A stretch of DNA of 64,000 bases from the NCBI GenBank assembly GCA_022376925.1, contig JAIOJX010000025.1:181783801-181847800 (forward strand), written 5' to 3'. The notes under the pieces were generated by a model that ran no database searches, was not told the origin of the DNA, and saw only the letters and a list, made by a program, of their open reading frames with translations. Source of the stretch: Tragulus kanchil (taxonomy: Eukaryota > Chordata > Mammalia > Artiodactyla > Tragulidae). Shown in pieces: positions 32,779 to 43,362 of the stretch. The translations under genes were made by a program, and so were the position numbers. Positions within the stretch are counted from its first letter, which is position 1; every line of letters begins with the position of its first letter.

Positions 32779-32991
32779 ATTGTTGTTGTTGTTTAGTCTC
32801 TAAGTCATGTCATGACTCTGTGACCCCATGAATTGTAGCCTGCCAGGCTCCTCTCTCCATGGAATTCCCCAGGCCAGGCTGCTAGAGTGGGTCGCCATTT
32901 CCTTCTCCAGAGGATTTTCCTGACCCAGTGATTGAACACATGTCTCCTATATTGGCAGGAAGATTCTTTACAACTGAGCCACCAGAAAAGT
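32779..32991 (-). mobile_element. Bov-tA SINE with 14-base TSD
   Basis: TTGTTTAGTCTCTAAGTCAT, AGCCTGCCAGGCTCCTCTCT, AACTGAGCCACCAGAAAAGT. The target-site duplication CTTGATGAATGCAT is seen at about 32767 and 32993. Confidence 0.92.
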
Positions 32992-33126
32992 CTTGATGAA
33001 TGCATAGTAGTCTCTTTATTACTAAATGTATTGAGTAGCTACCATGAGGTGTGTGAGTTTCTCAGGACAGGTTAATTATGGCTTTTTTGTTGCTGAAGAC
33101 ATTTAAATGGTCTAAGCACTTTAATT

Positions 33127-33340
33127 GGGACTTCCTGTGTGGTGTTCATGGTAAAGAACCTGCCTCCCAATGCAAGAGACTAAGAGACAAGGGTTCGATC
33201 CCTGGATCAGGAAGATCCCCTGGAATAGGGCATGGCAACCCATTCCAGTATTCTTGCCTGGAGAACCCCATGGACAGAGGAGCCTGGGAGGCTACAGTCT
33301 ATAGGGCTGTAAAGAGTCAGACACAACTGAACTGACTTAG
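33127..33340 (+). mobile_element. Bov-tA SINE
   Basis: GGGACTTCCTGTGTGGTGTT, GGTTCGATCCCTGGATCAGG, TTCCAGTATTCTTGCCTGGA, GACACAACTGAACTGACTTA. CTTTAATTG occurs on both sides (about 33119 and 33359), a possible imperfect TSD. Confidence 0.92.
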
Positions 33341-33638
33341 GATGTACACACCCAAGTGCTTTAATTGATCAGCAAACCATTAACCTCTCCTATAGGAGTG
33401 AAGAAAATGTGAGTTAGGGACAAAGCCAGATAAGGCTGAAAGAGGGAGATCCATTTGTCAAATGACTGAGACCTTATGAAGATTTCTTCTTGGGTGGCAT
33501 CTAAAAAGGGGTGTTTGGGCTGTTAGTTTCCTGTGGCATGTACAGGCAGTGCGTGAAAGCTGATCCCCAGATGGTGATTATCAAGGGCCAGTTCAGAGCA
33601 GCCAACACCGTCGCGGGTGCCAAGCAGAAGATATGGAG
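33341..33638. other. D8 interior, nothing recognised
   Basis: No family is recognised. A 64-codon frame at the second copy (34625-34819) runs out of the duplicated unit and has no domain. Confidence 0.4.
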
Positions 33639-33894
33639 TTTCCAATGTGGCATGTAAACAGGCAACAGTTCTAAAATTTTTTCAATAAGCTATCTAAAAT
33701 TATCTACAAATAATAACTGCGTGAGAAGAGACAAGTTGTAACAAGGTAAACATACTGGAAAGTGTGCTTGGACATCTCTGGTGCCCACATTCCATTGGCT
33801 GGAACTCAGCCTCATGACCCTACCAAACTACAAAAGAGGTTGGGAGTCTAGCTACGTGTCCGAGAGGGAAAAGGAAACAGGACTTGATGAATGC

Positions 33895-34105
33895 ATTGTT
33901 GTTGTTGTTTAGTCTCTAAGTCATGTCATGACTCTGTGACCCCATGAATTGTAGCCTGCCAGGCTCCTCTCCCATGGAATTCCCAGGCCAGGCTGCTAGA
34001 GTGGGTCGCCATTTCCTTCTCCAGAGGATTTTCCTGACCCAGTGATTGAACACATGTCTCCTATATTGGCAGGAAGATTCTTTACAACTGAGCCACCAGA
34101 AAAGT
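33895..34105 (-). mobile_element. Bov-tA SINE, D8 second copy
   Basis: Copy of 32779-32991 with two single-base losses in short runs. Confidence 0.92.
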
Positions 34106-34240
34106 CTTGATGAATGCATAGTAGTCTCTTTATTACTAAATGTATTGAGTAGCTACCATGAGGTGTGTGAGTTTCTCAGGACAGGTTAATTATGGCTTTT
34201 TTGTTGCTGAAGACATTTAAATGGTCTAAGCACTTTAATT

Positions 34241-34454
34241 GGGACTTCCTGTGTGGTGTTCATGGTAAAGAACCTGCCTCCCAATGCAAGAGACTAAGAG
34301 ACAAGGGTTCGATCCCTGGATCAGGAAGATCCCCTGGAATAGGGCATGGCAACCCATTCCAGTATTCTTGCCTGGAGAACCCCATGGACAGAGGAGCCTG
34401 GGAGGCTACAGTCTATAGGGCTGTAAAGAGTCAGACACAACTGAACTGACTTAG
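34241..34454 (+). mobile_element. Bov-tA SINE, D8 second copy
   Basis: Copy of 33127-33340. Confidence 0.92.
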
Positions 34455-34752
34455 GATGTACACACCCAAGTGCTTTAATTGATCAGCAAACCATTAACCT
34501 CTCCTATAGGAGTGAAGAAAATGTGAGTTAGGGACAAAGCCAGATAAGGCTGAAAGAGGGAGATCCATTTGTCAAATGACTGAGACCTTATGAAGATTTC
34601 TTCTTGGGTGGCATCTAAAAAGGGGTGTTTGGGCTGTTAGTTTCCTGTGGCATGTACAGGCAGTGCGTGAAAGCTGATCCCCAGATGGTGATTATCAAGG
34701 GCCAGTTCAGAGCAGCCAACACCGTCGCTGGTGCCAAGGAGAAGATATGGAG

Positions 34753-35720
34753 CCAAAAACAGAAAATTTTGTCAAAAGGGGTTAAGAGCCAGGAAAATAC
34801 AAAATCAAAACAGGATTGAAGTCAGTGTGGCCAAGAGAAGCCAGGAAATTCTGCCACAAACCATTATTTCCTGCAGTCTCTGAATGTTCATGGAGCACAT
34901 TCCAGGTGCCAATTTCCATGTTGGAGAACTCAGTCTCTGCCTGAAAGAATCCAGCATTCTCTTTGTGTGGACACTGGCCACGTGGTACTTGGGTAAATAT
35001 GCTTGACCTCAAGTCCAAGGTCAAGGGAACCTCAAGGGGAGAGGCAGAGCCCTTCATGAAGAGATCCAACTGAATGGCAGCTTCAACAGGTGCTAAGACG
35101 TCTTCAAACAAAGACCCTTCTTCTGAGGTTGTTTCCGTCCTTCCTATGAGTTCCAAATTATCCCACAGCCAGCCCATATCATGGAAATGCTGAATTCGGA
35201 CATTTTAGAGTTGAAAGAGCTTCTATAAATCACTTAGCCTGGCCTTTCTGTTTCCATCAGAGGAAAGGAAGTGTGTGAAAAGACAGTTCCCATGGGACTG
35301 TGGGTGGACCAGCCCCAAAGACTCACTTTTTTACACCAAGATCTGTGATCAGCCCCGTTGCCTTGATATGTGATATATGTGGCATGGAAATCATTAAAAC
35401 AATTTCACTTTGCAAGCATCTATTGAATTCCTGCTTTATGAGAACCACTCACTCTCCTTAGTGATCTGCATTCACATCTCTCTCATGTCTTTTTCTTTAA
35501 ACCTGGTGCTATATTTCACTTACATTTTCCCCCAGTGGTCTTGGGTCTCCTTCCTGGAGCTCTGAAGAATGTATATGATGTTTACTCCACTTTCATAAAT
35601 GTAATTTTATCAAAAAACTGCTACATCCATGGGAAATCTCAGCATGTCAGAAAGAACATATTCAGATGGAGCCACTGAGAAAAGTTTAATAAAGGTACTT
35701 AGTATATATCAAAAGACATG
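34753..35720. other. Single-copy stretch with an unexplained ORF
   Basis: No repeat family is recognised. A 131-codon minus-strand frame (34782-35177) is the longest open frame in non-duplicated, non-repeat DNA here. It is acidic in its N-terminal half (TSEEGSLFEDVLAPVEAAIQ) with no known domain that I can name. It could be chance, an old unrecognised repeat or a lineage-specific exon. Confidence 0.3.
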
Positions 35721-35722
35721 CA

Positions 35723-35753
<31 letters not shown>

Positions 35754-35967
35754 GTGTGTGTGTGTGTTAGTCACTCAGTCATGTCTGACTCTTTGTGACC
35801 CCACGGACTGCAGCCCGCCAGGCTCCTCTGTCCATGGGATTCTCCAGGCAAGAATACTGTAGTGAGTAGCCATTCTATTCTCCAGGGGATCTTCCCAACC
35901 CAGGGATCTAACCCAGGTCTCCCACATTGCAGGCAGATTCTTTACCTTCTGAGCCACCAAGGAAGTT
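35721..35967 (-). mobile_element. Bov-tA SINE with long GT tail
   Basis: A (GT)n tract with one GC step (about 35722-35767) lies at the SINE 3' end, followed by GTTAGTCACTCAGTCATGTC, GGCTCCTCTGTCCATGGGAT and CCTTCTGAGCCACCAAGGAA. The frame at 35629-35862 reads through the microsatellite and is not a gene. Confidence 0.92.
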
Positions 35968-36260
35968 CACCCCAAGAATTGGATAAGATTCAGATGAAAC
36001 AATGGTGAAATGTGCTAACCAGAGCTGGCCACAGAGGGGAGCCATTACCATAGAAGGGACTGGGATAGGAAGTGGTTAGCTCCAAGAGAGAGCCAAAGAC
36101 TGAATTTGTGGTTTAGGGTAGAAAGATTCAGTCACCACTGCAGGACCTTTACCTGAGAATGGACAGAGGAAGGCAAACAGACTCTCTCTTCTCCTGCCTC
36201 TTCCATTGGCAGAACCTGACTGGAAATCAGAGGTCAAGGTAAAACTATCAGTGCAGGTAA
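35968..36260. other. Single-copy stretch, nothing recognised
   Basis: No family or gene is recognised. Confidence 0.4.
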
Positions 36261-36475
36261 TGGGCTTCCCTAGTGGTTCAGTGGTGAAGAATCCACATGC
36301 CTATGCAGAAGACACAGGTTCAATCCCTGGGTCAGGAAGATGCCCTGGAGAAGGGAATGGGTATCCACTCCAGTATTCTTGCCTGGAGAATCCCACGGGC
36401 AAAGGAGCCTGGCAGTGTATGGTTCATGGGATCACAAAAGAGTCTGACATGACTGAGCGACTAATAACAACACTG
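36261..36475 (+). mobile_element. Bov-tA SINE
   Basis: GGGCTTCCCTAGTGGTTCAG, GGTTCAATCCCTGGGTCAGG, CCAGTATTCTTGCCTGGAGA, CATGACTGAGCGACTAATAA. Confidence 0.92.
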
Positions 36476-36732
36476 AAAGTCAGCATCTCTGCTCCAGAGC
36501 AGAATGGAGAAGAGAGGGTGGGTGCAAATGGGCAGATAGAGAATGCCAGGCTCTATCTGTGGATGTGGAGGAGCTAGGGAAACAGTCTTGGTCCATGACT
36601 TCACAGGTCAGTGAGGGAAAGAGAAAATGAACAGTGCATGCATGCACCAATAAATTTGGCTAAGTATTGAAGGAAAGAATGGGCACCATTGAAGATAATC
36701 ATAAGGCCTCAACTTTTTTTTAAGATTTTTTT

Positions 36733-36906
36733 TGATGTGGACCATTTTTAATATATTTATTAAATTTATAACAATATTGCTCTTGTTTTATATTTTGGGG
36801 TTTGGGTCCTGGAGGCATGTGGGATCTTAGCTCCCAGACCAGAGGTCAAACCCCCACCTCCCGCATTCAAAGGTAAAGTCTTAACTGTGGACCACCAGGA
36901 TGCTCC
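36733..36906 (-). mobile_element. CHR-1-like SINE, reversed
   Basis: GATGTGGACCATTTTTAATA, GGAGGCATGTGGGATCTTAG, TTAACTGTGGACCACCAGGA. Same subtype as 16350. Confidence 0.8.
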
Positions 36907-37082
36907 CAAGGAATCAAGTTTAGATTCGATGTCCGGAGGTCTTTCTGTGGATGTCCCATTTCAGCTCAGCCAGTCAAGTGGAGGATGCAAAAGGAACCCC
37001 CCAGATGGAGGCAGAGTGTGGACAAAGGCCTCTGATACTTAAGGCACTTCAGATACTTGATTGCTTGGGAAAAAAAGAAAAT

Positions 37083-37287
37083 GTTAGTTACTCAGTCATG
37101 TCTGATTCTTTGTGACCCTATGGACCATAGCCCAACGCCAGGCTCCTCTGCCCATGGGATTCTCCAGGCAAGAATACTGGAGTGGGTTGCTGTGCCCTCC
37201 TCCAGGGAATCTTCCCGACCCAGGGATTGAACTGAGGTCTCCTGTGTGGCAGGTGGGCTCTTTACTGTTTAGCCACCAGGGAAGCCC
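37083..37287 (-). mobile_element. Bov-tA SINE
   Basis: GTTAGTTACTCAGTCATGTC, GGCAAGAATACTGGAGTGGG, TTAGCCACCAGGGAAGCCC. Confidence 0.93.
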
Positions 37288-37375
37288 TGATTGCATGAAC
37301 TTAATGGAATTTTCCATGACATACATAGCTATTGTGTCTTAGGAGTTTCCCCAAGAAATGCTCAGATCAGATAGA

Positions 37376-37560
37376 AAGACAGAGGCCTGGGAGTCAGACG
37401 GCCTGCTCCACCGGCCCTGGGTGTGGCCCTTACTGTCCAGGACACACGGCCGAGGTGACCAGGTCTCTCTCTTTGCCTCCATTTTTTATCTGTAAAGTAA
37501 AATGTATGCTTGTTGGTCTGACTCCTTTTCATTTCTAAAACCCAGTGTTGGTCATAGACT
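37376..37560 (+). mobile_element. MIR SINE
   Basis: GGCCTGGGAGTCAGACGGCC, then CTCTTTGCCTCCATTTTTTA and TCTGTAAAGTAAAATGTATG follow the MIR order. Further copies are at 38571 (D9) and 39736 (D10), giving three in total. Confidence 0.65.
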
Positions 37561-37928
37561 TTATTTATCTTTTTAAAGATGCTTTTCAACACTTTTCAAA
37601 ATTCGGTTTCTGCTAAGTGAATGCCCAAGAGCAAGTTAAATTTTCTTTAGATCTGCAGATGAATGACAGTTGAATGCAGCATCTCTGCTCCAGAGCAGAA
37701 TGGAGAAGAGAGGGTGGGTGCAAATGGGCAGATAGAGAATGCCAGGCTCTATCTGTGGATGTGGAGGAGCTAGGGAAACAGTCTTGGTCCATGACTTCAC
37801 AGGTCAGTGAGGGAAAGAGAAAATGAACAGTGCATGCATGCACCAATAAATTTGGCTAAGTATTGAAGGAAAGAATGGGCACCATTGAAGATAATCATAA
37901 GGCCTCAACTTTTTTTTAAGATTTTTTT

Positions 37929-38102
37929 TGATGTGGACCATTTTTAATATATTTATTAAATTTATAACAATATTGCTCTTGTTTTATATTTTGGGGTTTG
38001 GGTCCTGGAGGCATGTGGGATCTTAGCTCCCAGACCAGAGGTCAAACCCCCACCTCCCGCATTCAAAGGTAAAGTCTTAACTGTGGACCACCAGGATGCT
38101 CC
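37929..38102 (-). mobile_element. CHR-1-like SINE, D9 second copy
   Basis: Copy of 36733-36906. Confidence 0.8.
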
Positions 38103-38277
38103 CAAGGAATCAAGTTTAGATTCGATGTCCGGAGGTCTTTCTGTGGATGTCCCATTTCAGCTCAGCCAGTCAAGTGGAGGATGCAAAGGAACCCCCAGAT
38201 GGAGGCAGAGTGTGGACAAAGGCCTCTGATACTTAAGGCACTTCAGATACTTGATTGTTTGGGGAAAAAAAGAAAAT

Positions 38278-38482
38278 GTTAGTTACTCAGTCATGTCTGA
38301 TTCTTTGTGACCCTATGGACCATAGCCCAACGCCAGGCTCCTCTGCCCATGGGATTCTCCAGGCAAGAATACTGGAGTGGGTTGCTGTGCCCTCCTCCAG
38401 GGAATCTTCCCGACCCAGGGATTGAACTGAGGTCTCCTGTGTGGCAGGTGGGCTCTTTACTGTTTAGCCACCAGGGAAGCCC
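38278..38482 (-). mobile_element. Bov-tA SINE, D9 second copy
   Basis: Copy of 37083-37287. Its head part is repeated once more at 39577-39648. Confidence 0.93.
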
Positions 38483-38570
38483 TGATTGCATGAACTTAAT
38501 GGAATTTTCCATGACATACATAGCTATTGTGTCTTAGGAGTTTCCCCAAGAAATGCTCAGATCAGATAGA

Positions 38571-38755
38571 AAGACAGAGGCCTGGGAGTCAGACGGCCTG
38601 CTCCACCGGCCCTGGGTGTGGCCCTTACTGTCCAGGACACACGGCCGAGGTGACCAGGTCTCTCTCTTTGCCTCCATTTTTTATCTGTAAAGTAAAATGT
38701 ATGCTTGTTGGTCTGACTCCTTTTCATTTCTAAAACCCAGTGTTGGTCATAGACT
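38571..38755 (+). mobile_element. MIR SINE, second of three copies
   Basis: Copy of 37376-37560, shared by D9 and D10. Confidence 0.65.
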
Positions 38756-39576
38756 TTATTTATCTTTTTAAAGATGCTTTTCAACACTTTTCAAAATTCG
38801 GTTTCTGCTAAGTGAATGCCCAAGAGCAAGTTAAATTTTCTTTAGATCTGCAGATGAATGACAGTTGAATGCGAGTCGTGCTGAGCACAAGCTGAGTTCT
38901 GTGCACAGTTCTACAGGGATTAAATAATATGCTTTGGTGTTTGGCCAAAGGAAAAGCACAAAGCCACAAAACTAAGGAAAGAAGTTCTAGTTGTGTCTGT
39001 AGTTTTTAGGAAGAGTATGTTTTATGTGATCAGAGAGTATCTGGTCGCCTCTCTGACCTCCTCCCAAAGCCCAATCTGCAGCCCCGGTCAGCGCTACCCT
39101 GCCAACACACAACTGGGACAAACCATGAGAAAAGTCAGATGTCCCCAGTCAGTGCTGGCTTCTCTGAATGTCCCCTTGCATCAGCTTGAAATCTGTCTCC
39201 AGGATGTCTCCCCATCCTTCTGCTTTGAGTCCTATGGCATTGGATGCCCTTCAGAAACTAATTGACATGTTACTGCTCCCCTCCAGATTCTCAGGTTCTC
39301 CATTCCGTCATCCTGGAACACAGCTCTCTTCCTCTCCACAGAGCTCCCAGCTCCTCCCGCCCAGCAGTGTACTTCAGGCCTCAGCTGCAGCGTCTCCTCG
39401 GGGCAGCTTTCTGCAGAGCTGAGTCAGATGCCCTCCTGTCATCTGAGCTGAGCAGTGGTCTGCCACTTGCCTTTGCTCCATCATTTGTCTTCCCTCAAGA
39501 TTCCCCCTAGCCTTACTGCACCTAGAACAGAGGCGTGTGGTGAATCTTCTCTGGCATGAGAGATCTTTAAGAAGAC
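38756..39576. other. D10 interior, nothing recognised
   Basis: C/T-rich, single-copy-looking DNA. Frames of 82-94 codons here reappear at 40158-40617 by duplication and have no domain. Confidence 0.4.
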
Positions 39577-39648
39577 TCTTCCCGACCCAGGGATTGAACT
39601 CCTGTGTGGCAGGTGGGCTCTGTGCTGTTTAGCCACCAGGGAAGCCCT
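39577..39648 (-). mobile_element. Bov-tA head fragment (third copy)
   Basis: Truncated repeat of the SINE head at 38405-38482, cut by the D10 left boundary. Confidence 0.9.
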
Positions 39649-39735
39649 GATTGCATGAACTTAATGGAATTTTCCATGACATACATAGCTATTGTGTCTT
39701 AGGAGTTTCCCCAAGAAATGCTCAGATCAGATAGA

Positions 39736-39920
39736 AAGACAGAGGCCTGGGAGTCAGACGGCCTGCTCCACCGGCCCTGGGTGTGGCCCTTACTGTCCAG
39801 GACACACGGCCGAGGTGACCAGGTCTCTCTCTTTGCCTCCATTTTTTATCTGTAAAGTAAAATGTATGCTTGTTGGTCTGACTCCTTTTCATTTCTAAAA
39901 CCCAGTGTTGGTCATAGACT
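39736..39920 (+). mobile_element. MIR SINE, third copy
   Basis: Copy of 37376-37560 via D9 plus D10. Confidence 0.65.
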
Positions 39921-40906
39921 TTATTTATCTTTTTAAAGATGCTTTTCAACACTTTTCAAAATTCGGTTTCTGCTAAGTGAATGCCCAAGAGCAAGTTAAA
40001 TTTTCTTTAGATCTGCAGATGAATGACAGTTGAATGCGAGTCGTGCTGAGCACAAGCTGAGTTCTGTGCACAGTTCTACAGGGATTAAATAATATGCTTT
40101 GGTGTTTGGCCAAAGGAAAAGCACAAAGCCACAAAACTAAGGAAAGAAGTTCTAGTTGTGTCTGTAGTTTTTAGGAAGAGTATGTTTTATGTGATCAGAG
40201 AGTATCTGGTCGCCTCTCTGACCTCCTCCCAAAGCCCAATCTGCAGCCCCGGTCAGCGCTACCCTGCCAACACACAACTGGGACAAACCATGAGAAAAGT
40301 CAGATGTCCCCAGTCAGTGCTGGCTTCTCTGAATGTCCCCTTGCATCAGCTTGAAATCTGTCTCCAGGATGTCTCCCCATCCTTCTGCTTTGAGTCCTAT
40401 GGCATTGGATGCCCTTCAGAAACTAATTGACATGTTACTGCTCCCCTCCAGATTCTCAGGTTCTCCATTCCGTCATCCTGGAACACAGCTCTCTTCCTCT
40501 CCACAGAGCTCCCAGCTCCTCCCGCCCAGCAGTGTACTTCAGGCCTCAGCTGCAGCGTCTCCTCGGGGGCAGCTTTCTGCAGAGCTGAGTCAGATGCCCT
40601 CCTGTCATCTGAGCTGAGCAGTGGTCTGCCACTTGCCTTTGCTCCATCATTTGTCTTCCCTCAAGATTCACACGCAGGGAGAGCCCAGACTATGTTTACT
40701 CCTCTAACCTAGCACCTAGAACAGCAGTGAGGGACGTGTGGTGAATCTTCTCTGGCATGAGAGATCTTTAAGAAGACTTGGGTTTTGCTGAGAGTTTTTG
40801 GAGTCCACAGACTGGAGTACGTCCTAGCTGTTTTTAAATCAGGTGAGCTCTTTACAAACCTAGCCCTCAAATCAAGTGGGAGTATATGGATTGAAGCTGG
40901 GATGAG

Positions 40907-41195
40907 GACTTCCCTGGTGGCTCAGTGGTAAAGGTTTCGCCTGCCAGTGCGGGAGACACAAGTTCAATCCCTGATCTGGGATGATCCCACATGCTGCGGA
41001 GCAACGAAGCCTGTGAGCCACAACTATGAAGCCCATGTGCCCTAGAGCCCAAGTTCTACAAGAGAAGTCACTGTAACAAGAAGTCTGCTCACCTCAACTA
41101 GAGAGTAGCCCCCACTCCCTGCAACTAGAGAAGAGCCTGTGGCAGTAGTGAAAACCCAGAATAGCCAAAAGTAAATAAAGAAATAAATAAAAGTT
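40907..41195 (+). mobile_element. CHR-2-like SINE
   Basis: GACTTCCCTGGTGGCTCAGT, AGTTCAATCCCTGATCTGGG, AGCCACAACTATGAAGCCCA, GCAACTAGAGAAGAGCCTGT, and the tail AGCCAAAAGTAAATAAAGAA. Confidence 0.87.
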
Positions 41196-41405
41196 TGTTA
41201 AAAAACTCCAGGTATAACATCTTAAAGAAAAAAAGGCGAGATAGCATTCATTAAAATATTAAATGTCGCAGGTTCTCGGGAACAGGATAAAATGAGTCGC
41301 TCATGTTTTCTTCTTTATACTTATATTCTTTCTAGTTCTTAAAAGCTAGTACTTATTGACTGTAAATAAATAAATGAAATGTTACATAATCTGCTTTTTT
41401 CTTAA
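41196..41405. other. Short single-copy stretch
   Basis: Nothing recognised before the T-rich tail of the next SINE. Confidence 0.4.
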
Positions 41406-41795
41406 CCCTTTTTATTTTTTTTTAAATTTTTTTTTTTTTAAGATTTATTTATTTATTTTGGGCGGGGGTCAGGTTGGGGAGGGAGGGGAGCGGGCAGGCC
41501 ACTTCTATTGGTCTTTCATTTCTCTGTTTTCATCCGTCTTTGTTCTTTGGCTCCTGTGGGCCTCCCATCGCGGTGGCCTCTGTCGTTGCAGAGCACCGGC
41601 TCTGGGCGCATGCGCTCCAGAGCTCCGGCTCAGTAATTGGACACATCGGTCCAGCCGCTCCACAGCACGTGGGATCTTCCCAGGCCAGGGATCGAACCGG
41701 CGCCGTGGGATCTTCCCAGGCCAGGGATCGAACCGGCGCCCCTTGCACTGCAAGGCGGTGCCCTTACCCACTGGACCACCAGGGGAAGCCCCCAT
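41406..41795 (-). mobile_element. CHR-type SINE with internal 36-base duplication
   Basis: A T-rich tail (41406-41460), then CATCCGTCTTTGTTCTTTGG, GGGCGCATGCGCTCCAGAGC, and a terminal CCACTGGACCACCAGGGGAAGC give a reversed SINE of the 2333/28556 subtype. The block GTGGGATCTTCCCAGG...GGCGCC occurs twice in perfect tandem (41669-41704 and 41705-41740), doubling the region around the B-box-like GATCGAACC. Other copies of this SINE have it once. Confidence 0.9.
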
Positions 41796-42102
41796 AATCT
41801 GCTTTTAAGAAAGAACTAGAGCCAGAGGTAGTAGACAGCTGAAGCCAGCCACGTCTGCACGTCAGAGGCCTTTCCTCATGCCAGTGTGTCACGGTGACTT
41901 GACGCAGCACACATGGGCCCTGGAGGCCTCACTGGAGGACCCTCGTCCCCACCAGGAGAAGCTGGCTCCTGAGGGGCCCTGTCCTCACGACACACAGCAC
42001 TGAACGTGGGCAGGAAAAGGAGAGAGGATGAGAGGTGAAAACGACATAACCACCCCCCAATATCTTTGGATTGTTTCAGAGCCAAAAAGTTAGAAACCAT
42101 GT
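41796..42102. other. Single-copy stretch, nothing recognised
   Basis: Moderately GC-rich. No family or gene is recognised. Confidence 0.4.
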
Positions 42103-42306
42103 GAGCTGTGGCTCAGATGGTAAAGAATCTGACTGCAATGCAGGAGACTTTATTTAAATCCCTGGGTGGGGAAGATCCCCAGGAGAATGAAATGAAAACC
42201 CACTCCAGTATTCTTGCCCGGAGAATCCCATGAATAGAGGAGCCTGGAGGGCTAGAGTCCTTGAGGTCAGAAAGAGTTGGACATGACTGAGTGACTAAGA
42301 TACAAC
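42103..42306 (+). mobile_element. Bov-tA SINE
   Basis: TGTGGCTCAGATGGTAAAGA, CTGCAATGCAGGAGACTTTA, CCAGTATTCTTGCCCGGAGA, TGACTGAGTGACTAAGATAC. The first ~12 bases of the head are degraded. Confidence 0.9.
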
Positions 42307-43299
42307 AGCTATTTTATACACTTAAGTCCCAGAATATTTGAGAAGGCACTCTCTATTCATCCAACTGGAAGGGAGAATCTCTTTCAAAGTCCTTGATCTG
42401 AAATAATTTACAATTAGAGCTTCCATCCCCATGTCCACCTCTAAGGATGAGACTTTGAATTACTTTTCGGTCTGAATTTCTAAAGGTCTCTCTGGGGTGG
42501 CCCTCATTTGTAAGACTGAGTAGAACCAACTGCTAATTGTGAGAATGTCTCTGGTTTTGCAGTAGATGGCCCTCTAGGGAATTTTTGATAGTGAAGAAAA
42601 AAAGGGTAGAATATTGAAAAATAAAAATAAAAAGCCCTCTAATGAGCAGATGCGTTGGGCTTGTGATTTTGTCTGTATAACCATTTCTGGAACCCTTCTT
42701 CACCCTGCCTCCAGAGATGAGCAGTAGGCCAGGCCTGGACAATCAAAGGTAAGTCCACTTTCTGGCCACAGTGACTGGATTAAGGATGGCCATCTGGACC
42801 AGATCAGGCCAAGCAGTTACTCCACAGGTCATTTGCTGAAATTATCTGGTAAACGATGGCACCTTTCCTCTGCGATCATGGTCTCCAGGAAGACACTGCA
42901 GTCTTAGAGCAGCCCTGAGCCATCTAAGCCTCCTCCAGAGAGTGAAACAACACCAAGCAAGAGAGAGACAGGTCTCAGAGCACCATTCGAGCCCTTGTCC
43001 AGTACCCCAAGGCCAAGTGCACCCTTTGAACTTCCCAGTTCCTCAATCCATACATTTTCTTTTCTATGAAAGTCACTGTAGTAGATTTTGAAAGTTGAAA
43101 GGAAAACCTTACAAATGAGAAACTCTTAAGGAATAGACTACATCTTATTCTAGAAGTGAATTCCACTCAAATATAAAGTATAGAAAAACCTGCTCAGGAC
43201 TCAGAATAACTTATTCATCTAATTACAGATTTTTGGAGCTATTCACTTGCTACCTGGTCTGACATATCGTGACTAATTCAGACCTCCTGGTTTCTGATA
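42307..43299. other. Mostly single-copy, D11 first copy
   Basis: No young repeat is recognised up to about 43300. Short minus-strand frames (42533-42742, 42975-43166) recur in copy 2 and have no domain. Confidence 0.4.
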
Positions 43300-43362
43300 T
43301 TAATAATAAGGACCATGTTTTGAGCACCCATGATGTATCAAATATTGTATAGAAAGAACGTG
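43300..43362 (-). mobile_element. MIR fragment, reversed, first copy
   Basis: TTTTGAGCACCCATGATGTA followed by TCAAATATTGTATAG is the start of a reversed MIR. The other half is seen only after copy 2. Confidence 0.6.

Larger units (their letters stand above)
32567..34752. repeat. Tandem duplication D8 (32567-33638 / 33683-34752)
   Basis: Offset 1,116 falling to 1,114. Copy 2 has lost single bases in CTCTCTCC and CCCC runs. The end of the 44-base filler (AACAGTTCTAAAATTTTTTC) resembles the sequence after copy 2 (AACAGAAAATTTTGTC). The unit carries two Bov-tA SINEs in opposite orientation. Confidence 0.96.
36481..38872. repeat. Tandem duplication D9 (36481-37676 / 37677-38872)
   Basis: Offset 1,195-1,196, the largest in the window, with direct abutment at a short GC/CAGC overlap. 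A few single-base differences occur in A- and C-runs (near 36990 and 37065). The unit holds a reversed CHR SINE, a reversed Bov-tA and a MIR. Copy 2 overlaps copy 1 of D10. Confidence 0.97.
38405..40778. repeat. Tandem duplication D10 (38405-39576 / 39577-40778)
   Basis: Offset 1,172 at the left edge, then 1,165 after a 7-base loss in copy 2. Copy 2 is altered in its first ~60 bases (GAGGT missing, CTTTACTG read as CTGTGCTG). Copy 1 is altered in its last ~100 bases: it lacks most of the CACACGCAGGGAGAGCCCAG segment and part of AGCAGTGAGGGACGTG. Each copy is therefore faulty only next to the junction. Confidence 0.97.
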
